In this document: one piece after another, positions 55,166 to 64,000 of the stretch
Numbering within the stretch: position 1 is the stretch's first letter
Layout: the number at the start of each line of letters is the position of its first letter
NCBI RefSeq assembly: GCF_014529935.1
Contig: NZ_JACVFC010000001.1
Location: 806,001-870,000, forward strand
Reading direction: 5' to 3'
Length of the DNA: 64,000 nucleotides
From: Chitinophaga qingshengii
GTDB lineage: Bacteria; Bacteroidota; Bacteroidia; Chitinophagales; Chitinophagaceae
The notes under the pieces: generated by a model
The model's database searches: none
What the model was told of the DNA's origin: nothing
What the model saw: only the letters and a program-made list of their open reading frames with translations
Position numbers and translations under genes: made by a program

Positions 55166-58100
55166 TTACGCTTCTGCCTTTCTCAACATCCTGCGGTACA
55201 CCCAATAAAACACTATCGGGAAAATAAACAGGTTGAACATAGTGTCTGTAATCAAACCGCCGATCACTACACGGGCCAGCGGGCGGGCTGTTTCAGAACC
55301 AATACCATGGCTCATCGCAGCGGGCAGCAAACCAATGGCCGCCATCATGGCTGTCATGATCACGGGCCTTATACGCGATTCCACCCCTTCCCGGATAGAC
55401 TGCGCCAGCAACGCATCGGAATACTGGTGCATTCCCCGGATATTCGTTTTGAACTTGGTCAGCAAAATCACCCCGTTCTGCACACAAATACCAAACAAGG
55501 CAATGAAACCAATACCTGCGGAAATACTGAAGTTGATACCCGTCAGCCACAACGAAAAAATACCGCCGATGATCGCAAAAGGCACGTTGTTCAATACCAG
55601 CAAGGCATCTTTCATCTTCCCAAATAAAATAAAGAGGAACAGGAAAATCAGCAGTAAACTGATAGGCACCACCTGCATCAGCCTTTTGGTCGCACGCTCC
55701 TGGTTTTCAAAGTCACCGGCCCACTCCAGGAAATAATTTTTCGGCAATGTTACCTGTTCGTTTACTTTTCGCTGCGCTTCCGCAATGGTGCTGCCCAGGT
55801 CGCGGCCACGTACGGAGAACTTGATCGCGCCATAACGCTGGTGTTTATCCCGGTAGATCATACTCGGACCAATAATATGACTGATATCGGCAATCTCTTT
55901 CAGCGGAATTTTATTGCCCCGCAAAGTGGGAATGGTCAGGTTACCGATAGCGACCTCATTTTCGCGGAAGCTCTCCGGATAACGGATACGCAGGTCGAAG
56001 TTCCGTTCGCCTTCATATATCTTGGTGGCGGCTTTACCTCCGATCGCCATTTCGATAACAGAGTTGGCATCTTCTGTGGTAACGCCATAAAGGGCCATCT
56101 TCTGCTGGTTCAGGTTAATACGCAGTTCCGGCTGACCGATATTCCGCAAAATTCCCAGGTCCTCAATACCATCTACGGTCTTGAGTATTTTCTCAATTTG
56201 TTCTTCATGTTTCTCTACTACCTTAAAATCATCTCCAAAAAGCTTTACTACAATAGAACCTTTTACCCCCGATACCGCCTCTTCCACATTGTCCATAATG
56301 GGCTGGGAGAAGTTGAGCGTAACGCCGGGCGTGCCTTCCAGCTTCTTGTTCATCCGGCGGATCAATTCCTCTTTGGAGATACCGCTCTTCCATTCATCCT
56401 GCGGATAGATGTCCACATGGAATTCTATATTATAAAAACCCGTGGCATCTGTACCGTCATTCGGGCGACCGGTTTGCGACATCACCTGTCTTACTTCCGG
56501 GAATGTCCGGATCTTTTTACGCATCTCATCCGCTACCTTCACGGATTCTTCCAACGACGTGCTAAGCGGGCCTGTAGCACGGATGTAGATAGCGCCTTCA
56601 TTCAGCTGTGGCAGAAACTCCGTTCCCAGGAAACGGAAACAGTAAAGGCCAACTACCAGCACCACGATGGAGATAGTAAATACTTTCGCCCGGTGATGGA
56701 AAGTATAATTAAAGAAGCGGGAAGTGATACGGTGTACAAACTCCAGGAAGAAGTTATGTTTCTCCCGCACATTTTTCCGCAGCAGCATACTCGCCATGGC
56801 CGGTACCAGCGTGAAAGTAAGTATCAGCGCTCCCAGCAACGCGAAGCCCAGCGTCCAGGCCAGCGGAGAGAACATTTTGCCTTCTACTTTTTCAAAAGTA
56901 AATATGGGCAGCAAACCGGTAATGATAATCAGCTTAGCGAAGAAGATGCCCTTACCGTTTTCCATACAGGCTTTGCGGATCATACCCAGTTTACTCAACT
57001 TGTTGAACCGCTCCATGCCCACCTGGTGGGCTTTCCTGTCCAGCACCACAAATATTCCCTCCATCATCACCACGGCCCCGTCTATAATAATACCGAAGTC
57101 GATAGCCCCCATGGAAAGCAGGTTGGCGCTCATTCCTTTTAAACGCAGACAGATGAAGGCAAACAACAATGCCAGTGGTATCACCACCGATACGATAATG
57201 GTGGTACGCCAGTCGGCCATAAAAAGGAAAACGATCACCGTCACGAAGATGATGCCTTCGATCATGTTGTGCAACACCGTATGCGTAGAGAAATCAATCA
57301 GGTCTTCCCGGTTGTAGAATGTTTTGATTTTTACATCGTCCGGCAGGATGCGGCCATTGAGTTCTTCAATTTTTTTCTTCAGCTCTACAATCACATTAGC
57401 GGGGTTCTCCCCTTTACGCATCACCACAATACCTTCCACCACATCATGGTCCCGGTCGCGGCCCACCTGGCCCAGGCGGGGCAGCGCGGACACCGCCACA
57501 TCGGCTACATCCTTTACCAGGATGGGCGTACCGCCGATATGATCTACAATAACGTTTTTAATTTCCTCTACGTTGTTGAGTACCCCGATACCACGTACCA
57601 CGTATGCTTGCGCGTTTTTTACGATCACATCGCCGCCTACGTTGATATTGCTTTTAGACAGCGCCTGGTACATTTCCTGGGCGGTAATACTGTACTGTAC
57701 AGCCTTGTCAGGGTTCATAGTAACCTGGTAGATCTTTACTTCTCCACCAAAGCTCACAATGTCTGCCACACCGGGTACGGCCAGCAGGTTACGTTCCACT
57801 ACCCAGTCCTGCAATGTTTTCAGCTGCTCGATATTGAGTTTGCTGCTTTCCAGCGTGTAGCGGTATATTTCGCCGGTAGGCCCGTAGGGCGGTTCTATCT
57901 CCGGGTCTACCCCTTCCGGCAGACTGGCAGAGGCGATATTATTATTAATCTGCTGACGGGCGAAGGTATCGTCTACATCGTCATCAAAAATTACTTTTAT
58001 CACGGATAGCCCGAACAGCGAGGAGGAACGGATATGTGTTTTTTTCTGCGCCCGGTTCATCGCAATTTCAATGGGACGGGTCACGAACTTCTCTACTTCT

Positions 58101-58285
58101 TCGGCGCTGCGGCCTTGCCACTGGGTGATGATGGTAACCGTAGTATTGGTCACGTCCGGGAAGGCATCTACGCCGATCTGTTTGAAGCTGACATAACCCG
58201 CCACGGCCATAATACCGGCAGCGAAGAAGATGAAAAATTTATTCTTTAGGGAGAAAGCGAGTATCTGCTTAATGAATCTGTTCAT
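55166..58285 (-). CDS. CzcA/CusA-family RND heavy-metal efflux pump
   Basis: 1,039 residues with the RND layout: an N-terminal helix, a porter domain opening GVDAFPDVTNTTVTIITQWQG, helices with GAIDFGIIIDGAVVMMEG (the heavy-metal RND signature in TM4) near residue 395, a second porter domain, and final helices with GVILLTKF and IRPVIMTAMMAAIGLLP. Such trimers export monovalent (Cu, Ag) or divalent (Zn, Co, Cd) ions through a TolC-type channel. The operon also encodes the adaptor, the outer-membrane channel and a two-component system. Ion choice cannot be decided by eye; members of this subfamily (FDVT, DFGIIIDG) include both types. Confidence 0.95.
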   Translation of the reverse strand: MNRFIKQILAFSLKNKFFIFFAAGIMAVAGYVSFKQIGVDAFPDVTNTTVTIITQWQGRSAEEVEKFVTRPIEIAMNRAQKKTHIRSSSLFGLSVIKVIFDDDVDDTFARQQINNNIASASLPEGVDPEIEPPYGPTGEIYRYTLESSKLNIEQLKTLQDWVVERNLLAVPGVADIVSFGGEVKIYQVTMNPDKAVQYSITAQEMYQALSKSNINVGGDVIVKNAQAYVVRGIGVLNNVEEIKNVIVDHIGGTPILVKDVADVAVSALPRLGQVGRDRDHDVVEGIVVMRKGENPANVIVELKKKIEELNGRILPDDVKIKTFYNREDLIDFSTHTVLHNMIEGIIFVTVIVFLFMADWRTTIIVSVVIPLALLFAFICLRLKGMSANLLSMGAIDFGIIIDGAVVMMEGIFVVLDRKAHQVGMERFNKLSKLGMIRKACMENGKGIFFAKLIIITGLLPIFTFEKVEGKMFSPLAWTLGFALLGALILTFTLVPAMASMLLRKNVREKHNFFLEFVHRITSRFFNYTFHHRAKVFTISIVVLVVGLYCFRFLGTEFLPQLNEGAIYIRATGPLSTSLEESVKVADEMRKKIRTFPEVRQVMSQTGRPNDGTDATGFYNIEFHVDIYPQDEWKSGISKEELIRRMNKKLEGTPGVTLNFSQPIMDNVEEAVSGVKGSIVVKLFGDDFKVVEKHEEQIEKILKTVDGIEDLGILRNIGQPELRINLNQQKMALYGVTTEDANSVIEMAIGGKAATKIYEGERNFDLRIRYPESFRENEVAIGNLTIPTLRGNKIPLKEIADISHIIGPSMIYRDKHQRYGAIKFSVRGRDLGSTIAEAQRKVNEQVTLPKNYFLEWAGDFENQERATKRLMQVVPISLLLIFLFLFILFGKMKDALLVLNNVPFAIIGGIFSLWLTGINFSISAGIGFIALFGICVQNGVILLTKFKTNIRGMHQYSDALLAQSIREGVESRIRPVIMTAMMAAIGLLPAAMSHGIGSETARPLARVVIGGLITDTMFNLFIFPIVFYWVYRRMLRKAEA

Positions 58286-58303
58286 AATGCTGGCCTTTAG
58301 GGT

Positions 58304-59416
58304 TTACTGCTGATCGGTCAGCGTGTCGTAAATAAATACCTGGCGGGATGCGATAATACGTTCCCCTTCTTTCAACCCGGAGGCGATAAAAGCGCGTCCT
58401 TCCACATTTTTAGCCACCTGTACTTCACGGATAGCAACACCTGGTTTGGTATTGGTGAGCACCAGCACATAATACTTATCGTGGTCAAAGATGATACCGC
58501 GGGATGGAATGCTCACCAGGTTGGAATCCACATGGCGCTTAGCTTTGGCACGGACAAACATCTCCGGTTTCAGGAAAAAACCGGGATTATCTACCACCAC
58601 CCTGGCTTTCATCACTTTGGTTTCAGGGTCCAGCACATTATAAATTTTGTCGATTTTGCCGGTAAACATTTTGTCGGGATAAGACAAGGTGGTCATTGTT
58701 ACCTGGTCTCCCTCCCGGATACCGGATATATCCGATTCAAACACGTTGATCATAGCCCATACGTTGTTGAGGTCGGCCACCACAAAGATGGGATCTGAAT
58801 TATCAGTCCGCCACTGCATGTTCTCCGCTGCTTTTTTGGCGATCACAAATCCCGGTACGGGCGCCTTTACCATGTAACTGGTATGATGGGCGCCACCGTT
58901 TATTTCCAGTACGGCGCTGGATTTGTTATAAGCCGCAACCGCCTTATCGTAGTTGCTTTTAGCCTCTTCGTATTCTTTCTGGGAGTTAAGGCCGCTCTTA
59001 TAGAAAGACTCCGCCACTTCCATGTTGCGTTTGGCGGTGGCCATATCACTGGCGGTTATACGCTGATCGGCGGTAAAGCCCGCCATTTCAGGGCTTTTTA
59101 TTACTGCCAGCACCTGGCCTTTGTTTACAAAATCACCGGAATGTACTTTCACTTCGGTGACGATACCGCTTACCATCGGGAAAATGCGGGCGGTCTTGTC
59201 TTCGTTTTCGCTGATTTTGCCGGTCAGGTCAATTTCGTTGTCCATAGCAGCATTACTGGCGGTATCCACCACCAGCGTACGCAGCATAGAGTCGCTGAGG
59301 GCCCACCGGGCAGTTGTTTCAGGCGCCTTCTTGCTGCTACAGCCGGTGAGGATAATGCCCTGGATGGATATAATAAAAACAGCTGCAGGTATATAACGTT
59401 TCTTAATATTTTGCAT
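58304..59416 (-). CDS. RND periplasmic adaptor (membrane-fusion protein)
   Basis: 370 residues from the Met at 59416 (MQNIKKRYIPAAVFIISIQG), a lipoprotein-type signal ending LTGCSSK. An in-frame Met 22 codons upstream would precede the signal and overlap the preceding gene, so it is rejected. The HlyD-type layout is present: KISENEDKTARIFPMVSGIV, DFVNKGQVLAVIKSPEM (lipoyl half), a helical hairpin (about residues 115-165), and VPGFVIAKKAAENMQW. It links the RND pump to the outer-membrane channel. It lies 18 bp upstream of the pump gene. Confidence 0.93.
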   Translation of the reverse strand: MQNIKKRYIPAAVFIISIQGIILTGCSSKKAPETTARWALSDSMLRTLVVDTASNAAMDNEIDLTGKISENEDKTARIFPMVSGIVTEVKVHSGDFVNKGQVLAVIKSPEMAGFTADQRITASDMATAKRNMEVAESFYKSGLNSQKEYEEAKSNYDKAVAAYNKSSAVLEINGGAHHTSYMVKAPVPGFVIAKKAAENMQWRTDNSDPIFVVADLNNVWAMINVFESDISGIREGDQVTMTTLSYPDKMFTGKIDKIYNVLDPETKVMKARVVVDNPGFFLKPEMFVRAKAKRHVDSNLVSIPSRGIIFDHDKYYVLVLTNTKPGVAIREVQVAKNVEGRAFIASGLKEGERIIASRQVFIYDTLTDQQ

Positions 59417-59429
59417 GATTGGTGTTTGA

Positions 59430-60710
59430 TCAAAGGTGGAAGATAGCAGCGCCGGTAGCGAAATTGATTTGCTCCAGTGCATTAAGACGGTTGTATTTCA
59501 GTTCGTTCATTTTGAGTACGTTGTTGCGGTAGGCGTCGTACAGGTCTATGAATTCCAGTAGTCCTATATTGTGCAGCCCATAGTTTTTTTCTACCTCGCG
59601 CATCATGGTGGTGTACTCCTGTTCAAACCCGGGATCAAACTCCTGTAACAGTTTTTCGGTTTTCAGCACCTGCTGCAAACTGTTCATCACATCGTGTTCC
59701 AGCTGGTCCTGGGTACCGCTGAGCTGTAGTTTACTGTTCTCCAGCCCGGCTTTTGCCATTTTAATATTCCCCTGGTTACGGTTAAAAAACGGTAGCGGCA
59801 TGGCGATATTCAAACCATTGTAGTTTCTTTCAAAGTTGCCCTGCTTATCATAGGAGAAGCCCAGTTGTATGTCCGGTACGGCCAGGGATTTCTGCAGGTG
59901 CAGGTTCGTATTGTTGTACTGTACGTTTTCCTGTGCGATTTTCAGATCGTAACGGTTGGCCCGGGCGGTATCCAGCAGGGTCTGAAAAGACAGTGCTGCG
60001 GCAGGCGTAGGTGGTACAGGGTCGGGCAACTGTGGCTGTATACTAACAGTGGCGGGCACACGTATCAGCAGGGCCAGGTCGGATTGTGTTTGCTGAATAT
60101 CTTTTTCCAGTTCCAGCGCATCGTGTTGCAGGTCGTAGAGTAATGATTTAATACGGATAATCTCTTTGGGGGCAATATTACCCATGGCCTTCTGCTGTTC
60201 AAATACCTTGACAATCTGCCGAAGGAAAGTAATCTGGCGGCCAAAGGTTTGCAACGATTGTTGTTTGTAATAGAGATCGAAAAAGTTATCGTGCAGGGAA
60301 AAACGGAGCGTGCGCAGCAAGTCGAAGAACTCGTATTCGGTCATCTTCACGTTGCTCTGCGCCAATTTCACGGCCTTGTTACGCTGACCGGCAATCTTAA
60401 ACAACTGTTGTACCTGCAGGGCGTTTTGACCATTATATGAAAAGTCGAACCACTTTTTAGTCGTATGGTTATACAACACGTTTTCAAAAGTTACCTGGGG
60501 GTTGTCCCACAGCCGGGCTGTGATGACGGCCGCTTTGGCTGCGTCGATGTTGAATTTTTGGGCCAACAGCGGGATATTTTTCTGAAGGAGCTGCTGTTCC
60601 GCCTCCGGGAGTGTAAGCTTTAGGGTATCCGGGGTTTGCGCACGTACGCTACAGCCCCATAAGATGCCCGACAGTACAGCGAAGGTTTGTAATGCTAGTC
60701 TGATCGTCAT
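59430..60710 (-). CDS. TolC-family outer-membrane efflux protein
   Basis: 426 residues from MTIRLALQTFAVLSGILWG, a signal peptide ending SVRAQ; an in-frame Met 7 codons earlier (60731) is also possible. Two repeats of long helices with TolC-type segments: LPEAEQQLLQKNIPLLAQKFN, WDNPQVTFENVLYN, and in the second half LRTL and LENSKLQLSGTQDQLEHDV. It forms the exit channel of the metal pump. It is 49 bp downstream of the sensor kinase gene and 13 bp upstream of the adaptor gene, so the whole unit appears to be one operon. Confidence 0.9.
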   Translation of the reverse strand: MTIRLALQTFAVLSGILWGCSVRAQTPDTLKLTLPEAEQQLLQKNIPLLAQKFNIDAAKAAVITARLWDNPQVTFENVLYNHTTKKWFDFSYNGQNALQVQQLFKIAGQRNKAVKLAQSNVKMTEYEFFDLLRTLRFSLHDNFFDLYYKQQSLQTFGRQITFLRQIVKVFEQQKAMGNIAPKEIIRIKSLLYDLQHDALELEKDIQQTQSDLALLIRVPATVSIQPQLPDPVPPTPAAALSFQTLLDTARANRYDLKIAQENVQYNNTNLHLQKSLAVPDIQLGFSYDKQGNFERNYNGLNIAMPLPFFNRNQGNIKMAKAGLENSKLQLSGTQDQLEHDVMNSLQQVLKTEKLLQEFDPGFEQEYTTMMREVEKNYGLHNIGLLEFIDLYDAYRNNVLKMNELKYNRLNALEQINFATGAAIFHL

Positions 60711-60780
60711 ACAACTTAATTTTCGTTGCAAAGATGGCGATAGGCTATTAAGCAGTAATTAGAATGAAGTTAAAACAAAA

Positions 60781-62151
60781 TTAGATTTTAACATCCGTTG
60801 GAAAAAAAATGTTAAAGGTGGTACCTTCTCCGGGTACGCTGCTCACCGTCACTGTAGCCCGGTGGAGCTGGAAGATACGCTGGGCCATCGCTAAGCCGAT
60901 ACCATAACCGGAAAACGTATAGGCGTTGCCTGCACGGTATAGCGGGAGAAATATTTTATCCAGTTCATCCGGCGCAATGCCAATGCCTTTATCACTGATG
61001 GAAACCACCAGACACCCGGTATTGTAGCTAAGACGGAGACTAACGGGCTGGTTATACGAAAACTTAAAAGCGTTGCGTACAATGTTCTGCAACGCCAGCA
61101 TCAACAGGGGGCGGTTGCCCCGGACAACCAGCAGAGAGGCTTCTGCCGGTAAATTATGGAGCACTACGTCTACCTCCTGGGGCGGTGTTTTATATTGCCA
61201 GTGTTCCTGTATCTCCCAAAGCAGTTCATCAAGCCGTACTTCTTCCGTATTGGCAGGTGTGAGGATCACATCTACCCGGGTAAGTTGTAAAAGTCCGTCG
61301 GTAATGACTTTGAGCTTTTCCGACTCATCCAGCACGGTGCCCAGGGTAGTAATATATTCTGCGTTGGTACGTTCCCGGTGGAGGGTCACTTCTATCTCAC
61401 CGATAATGGTGGTCAGCGGTGTACGCAGCTCGTGGGAAGCGTTGGAAACGAAAGAACGCTGCATCTCGAAAGCCTGTTCCATATGTTGTAATAGCTCATT
61501 AAAGTTGCGGGCCAGTTCGTCCACTTCATCTTTATTGCGCCCTTGCGCTACCCGCATGTGCAGGTTGTTGGAGCGTATTTTTTTCACCTGCCGGTTAATG
61601 CTTTGGATAGGCTGTAATGCTTTGCTGGCAAACCATTGTCCCAGCAGGAAGGTAACGAGCAGGGATATACAGAGAATGATGCCCAATATGAGAGCCAGGT
61701 ATTGCAGCTGTTGTTCGCCGGCACTGTTGCGGGCGGTCACAATCACCACAAAATCACCCTGGTTATCGGGATAAAACATGCCTACCCCATACTTCTCCCT
61801 GAAAGTAAAACGGTAGGTACCCACTTTACGGACGGTATTTAACAGCGAGGGAGGCCAGTTGTATTTTACTTTTTCAATGAAAACGGCTTTATCGTCTTCA
61901 TCATAAATATTGCTGGATTCATCAGGAATACTCTGTTGATAGCTCTTTTCGATTTCCAGGAATTTCTTTTTGGTAAGCTCGTCTTTTTCGAGGTACACCT
62001 GTGCGGTGACCAGCGCTCTTACCTGCAGCAGTTTATAAAAGCTGTTCCGGATGTATTGGGCAGACAATAAATAAATCAATACAAACACCCCGGCGAGGAT
62101 AATACCGGTGATGAGGGTGAACTGCAGGGATAGACGATGCCTTATCTTCAT
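60781..62151 (-). CDS. Sensor histidine kinase of the metal-efflux operon
   Basis: 456 residues. Two membrane helices (about 11-33 and 150-170) enclose a periplasmic sensor of about 115 residues; HAMP-like region near 172-225 (QSINRQVKKIRSNNLH); the H-box SNASHELRTPLTTIIGEIEVTL with the phosphorylated His near 245; then N-box (ALQNIVRNAFKFS), G1 (SDKGIGI) and G2 (GYGIGLAMAQRI) motifs. It probably senses periplasmic metal, by analogy with CzcS/CusS. It overlaps the response regulator by 4 bp, so translation is coupled. Confidence 0.95.
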   Translation of the reverse strand: MKIRHRLSLQFTLITGIILAGVFVLIYLLSAQYIRNSFYKLLQVRALVTAQVYLEKDELTKKKFLEIEKSYQQSIPDESSNIYDEDDKAVFIEKVKYNWPPSLLNTVRKVGTYRFTFREKYGVGMFYPDNQGDFVVIVTARNSAGEQQLQYLALILGIILCISLLVTFLLGQWFASKALQPIQSINRQVKKIRSNNLHMRVAQGRNKDEVDELARNFNELLQHMEQAFEMQRSFVSNASHELRTPLTTIIGEIEVTLHRERTNAEYITTLGTVLDESEKLKVITDGLLQLTRVDVILTPANTEEVRLDELLWEIQEHWQYKTPPQEVDVVLHNLPAEASLLVVRGNRPLLMLALQNIVRNAFKFSYNQPVSLRLSYNTGCLVVSISDKGIGIAPDELDKIFLPLYRAGNAYTFSGYGIGLAMAQRIFQLHRATVTVSSVPGEGTTFNIFFPTDVKI

Positions 62152-62849
62152 AGCTGTTGCTGCCAGGTACTTTTAACTTTCATCACGTACCCCATTCCCA
62201 CTACCGTGTGGATCAGCTTCTCGCCGCTGAAGCCTTTTTCGATTTTATTGCGGAGGTAGTTCACATATACATCGATGGTATTGGTGCCGGTGTCGAACTC
62301 CAGTCCCCATACGGCTTCCGAGATCAGCGCACGGGACAGCACCTTGCCGGTATTTTTAAGCAGCAGCTCCAACAGGGCATATTCTTTGGCGGTGAGCGTT
62401 ATCTCCTGCCCTTCTCTGCTGGCGGTTTTAGATGTAGTATCCAGTCGCAGGTCTGCCAGCGTAAGTATTTCCTTTTCCTGTTTAAAATTGTTTTTGCGGC
62501 GTGACAGTGCATTTACGCGGGCTACCAGTTCAGAGAAATGAAATGGTTTAGCGAGGTAATCGTCTGCACCGGCATTGAGGCCGTCCACAATATCATGAGT
62601 AGCGCTGAGGGCCGTGAGCATGAGTACCGGCGCCGTTACATCGCGGGCGCGCAGGTTTTTGCAGATGGTCAGACCATTGATACCCGGCAACATAATATCG
62701 AGTATCAACAGATCATAGTCCTGATCCATTGCGGCTTGTTGTCCCTGAAGCCCGTCTGCGAATACATCTACCTGGTGGTGATGTTCTTCCAGTCCTCTTT
62801 TGATAAAGGCGCCTACTTTGGACTCATCTTCTATTACCAATATTTTCAT
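62148..62849 (-). CDS. OmpR-family response regulator of the metal-efflux operon
   Basis: 233 residues. Receiver domain with acidic pocket ILVIEDESKVG and phosphoacceptor Asp in LLILDIMLPGINGL near residue 52, Thr in MLTALSA, Lys in DDYLAKPF; C-terminal winged helix with RDLRLD-like start and VDVYVNYLRNKIE near 210, as in CzcR/CusR. It should activate the operon. The upstream region (62850-62946) holds a TACTTTTG element on the minus strand. Confidence 0.96.
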   Translation of the reverse strand: MKILVIEDESKVGAFIKRGLEEHHHQVDVFADGLQGQQAAMDQDYDLLILDIMLPGINGLTICKNLRARDVTAPVLMLTALSATHDIVDGLNAGADDYLAKPFHFSELVARVNALSRRKNNFKQEKEILTLADLRLDTTSKTASREGQEITLTAKEYALLELLLKNTGKVLSRALISEAVWGLEFDTGTNTIDVYVNYLRNKIEKGFSGEKLIHTVVGMGYVMKVKSTWQQQL

Positions 62850-62879
62850 ACTTGATGCATTATTATACTATGACCTATG

Positions 62880-62887
62880 CAAAAGTA
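62880..62887 (-). promoter_or_regulatory. Putative -7 promoter element of the metal-efflux operon
   Basis: On the minus strand TACTTTTG matches TAnnTTTG and lies 31 bp upstream of the response regulator ATG. The -33 element is not evident. Confidence 0.4.
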
Positions 62888-63009
62888 GCAATGTTTATGT
62901 TGGTGCGGATTAAAGCCACATTAAAACATTTCCGGATTTTGAAATTTTGATATTTAGATATTTGCCGGGAAGGATTAGTTTTGCAACCAACCTAACCAGG
63001 TATTCAATC

Positions 63010-63567
63010 ATGCAACAACCCGTCCTCCAATCAGCACAACTGGTGCTTCGTCCTATTACAGAAAAAGATACTGCAGCATTGTTTTCCCTTTTTTCCAATG
63101 AAGAAGTAACACGCTATATGGATATCGATGCTTTCAGCAATATAACGGAAGCTACACAGATTATCACATTTTTCCGGGAGCGCTGGGAAAAGCAGGAAGG
63201 CATGCGCTGGGCTATTACATTTAAAGAGAAAGACGAGTTGATAGGCACCTGTGGGTTTCACCACTGGAATAAAACACATCATAAGATAGAGCTGGGCTAT
63301 GATCTGCAGCCGGCCTACTGGGGCAAGGGTATTATGACCGAAGCCATTCCGCTGGCGCTGAAGTTTGTGTATGAAGAGCTGCAGTTTAATCGTGTAGAGG
63401 CTTTTGTAGATCCGGTGAACGGAGCTTCGTCCCGCTTACTGGGGCGGCTGGGTTTCCGTCATGAGGGCATGTTACGGGATGCTTTTTTTGAAAAGGGGCA
63501 GTTTGTGGATGCGGACTTATATAGTTTGCTGCGCCGGGAATATGACCGGGAAATTAACTGGCAATAA
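63010..63567 (+). CDS. RimJ/RimL-type GNAT N-acetyltransferase
   Basis: 185 residues. I start at ATG 63010 (MQQPVLQSAQLVLRPITEKD), where the domain begins; a longer in-frame start at 62947 would begin upstream of a TAGTTTTG element (62976-62983) that may be the promoter. GNAT features: LRPITEKDTAALFSLFSNEEVTRYM, GTCGFHHWNKTHHKIELGYDL, and the acetyl-CoA loop PAYWGKGIMTEA, then FVDPVNGASSRLLGRLGFRHEG. It probably acetylates an N-terminal alanine/serine or a small-molecule amine; substrate unknown. Confidence 0.93.
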   Translation: MQQPVLQSAQLVLRPITEKDTAALFSLFSNEEVTRYMDIDAFSNITEATQIITFFRERWEKQEGMRWAITFKEKDELIGTCGFHHWNKTHHKIELGYDLQPAYWGKGIMTEAIPLALKFVYEELQFNRVEAFVDPVNGASSRLLGRLGFRHEGMLRDAFFEKGQFVDADLYSLLRREYDREINWQ

Positions 63568-63582
63568 TTTTTTATCAGACAT

Positions 63583-64000
63583 ATGATGCATTTACAGTAC
63601 CGGGATGCCGTCCTGGAGGATTTACCGGAGATAGTAGCGATTTATAACAGTACCGTGGCCGGCAGGATGGTGACAGCCGATACCACACCGGTGACGGTGG
63701 AGAGCCGGTTGCCCTGGTTCCATGCCCATGGTCCGGAGCGTCGTCCTTTATGGATGGCATATGATGGCGAAACGCTGGTAGGCTGGATCAGTTTCTCCTC
63801 TTTTTACGGCAGACCGGCTTACGACGGCACGGTAGAAGTAAGTATCTACCTGGCAGAAAACGCCCGGGGCAAGGGTTACGGCAAAGCCGTGCTGCAATAC
63901 GCCATCGATGCAGCGCCCCGGCTCAGCATCCACACTTTGCTGGGCGTTATTTTTGCGCATAATGTTCCCAGCATAAAACTCTTTATGGACAAAGGTTTTG
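63583..64000 (+). CDS. GNAT acetyltransferase, phosphinothricin acetyltransferase-like, cut by window edge
   Basis: Open from ATG 63583 (or 63586) to the edge, about 139 residues. The reading MMHLQYRDAVLEDLPEIVAIYN and TVESRLPWFHAHG match the Pat/Bar-like GNAT group; the acetyl-CoA loop is ENARGKGYGKAVLQ and the late segment FAHNVPSIKLFMDKGF is the usual C-terminal GNAT strand-helix. It likely acetylates an amine-containing small molecule. It follows the RimJ/RimL-like gene by 15 bp, so both are probably co-transcribed. Confidence 0.9.
   Translation, partial: MMHLQYRDAVLEDLPEIVAIYNSTVAGRMVTADTTPVTVESRLPWFHAHGPERRPLWMAYDGETLVGWISFSSFYGRPAYDGTVEVSIYLAENARGKGYGKAVLQYAIDAAPRLSIHTLLGVIFAHNVPSIKLFMDKGF

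Noticed and set aside
55841..57142. A 433-codon plus-strand ORF across the RND pump gene
   Set aside because: Shadow of the pump gene; the translation has no domain features and the RND protein is intact on the other strand.
1..64000. CRISPR arrays, insertion sequences, rRNA or riboswitches
   Set aside because: No regularly spaced repeat array, transposase, rRNA-like or known riboswitch-like sequence was found by reading both strands.

Overview
The window looks like chromosomal DNA of a Bacteroidota bacterium close to Chitinophaga. The evidence is indirect but consistent: MacB/FtsX-like permeases of the Bacteroidota type, a UpxY-like NusG paralogue, TAnnTTTG promoter motifs, a Bacteroidota-style phage-type integrase remnant, GH29 and GH20-like glycosidases, and moderate GC content.

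Positions 1-34424 (minus strand, read from high to low coordinates) hold one compact biosynthetic gene cluster that runs off the left edge. Gene gaps are short (overlaps up to 119 bp), so a single operon is likely. Order of transcription: a UpxY/LoaP-like antiterminator; SbnA- and SbnB-like enzymes for L-2,3-diaminopropionate (Dap); an OTCase/AOTCase-like carbamoyltransferase; a 90-residue orphan; a degenerate GIY-YIG-like protein; an MGT-type glycosyltransferase; a PIG-L deacetylase; a 117-residue orphan; an exported M28 peptidase; a TauD/SyrP-like dioxygenase; a FAAL-ACP-C-A-PCP starter NRPS; an FtsX-like permease; and a giant NRPS open for 5,956 codons without a stop. The giant protein reads C-A-C-(A remnant)-PCP-C-A-PCP-E-C-A-PCP-C-A-PCP-C-A... 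The product is inferred to be a glycosylated lipopeptide. The third A domain of the giant protein carries the textbook Asp pocket code; Dap or ureidoalanine and a hydroxylated residue are plausible building blocks.

Positions 34678-37240 form the cluster border: a GT4 glycosyltransferase, an AT-rich gap, an excisionase-like HTH remnant, a frameshifted tyrosine integrase remnant and an intact tRNA-Leu(CAA) with its own promoter and terminator. This suggests a past integration event at the tRNA.

Positions 37313-53820 are mostly core and accessory chromosome: a saccharopine/alanine dehydrogenase-like enzyme, trmN6, a GH29 alpha-fucosidase, tsaD, a small lipoprotein, a MacB-type permease, prfC, a large inverted repeat, a DUF6265-like protein, a UbiD decarboxylase, two unusual low-complexity secreted proteins, a beta-barrel protein, a DsrE-like protein, an AraC regulator and a GH20-like enzyme.

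Positions 53951-64000: an AI-2E family transporter, then a minus-strand metal-efflux operon (response regulator, sensor kinase, TolC-type protein, membrane-fusion protein, CzcA/CusA RND pump), and two GNAT acetyltransferases, the last cut by the window edge.
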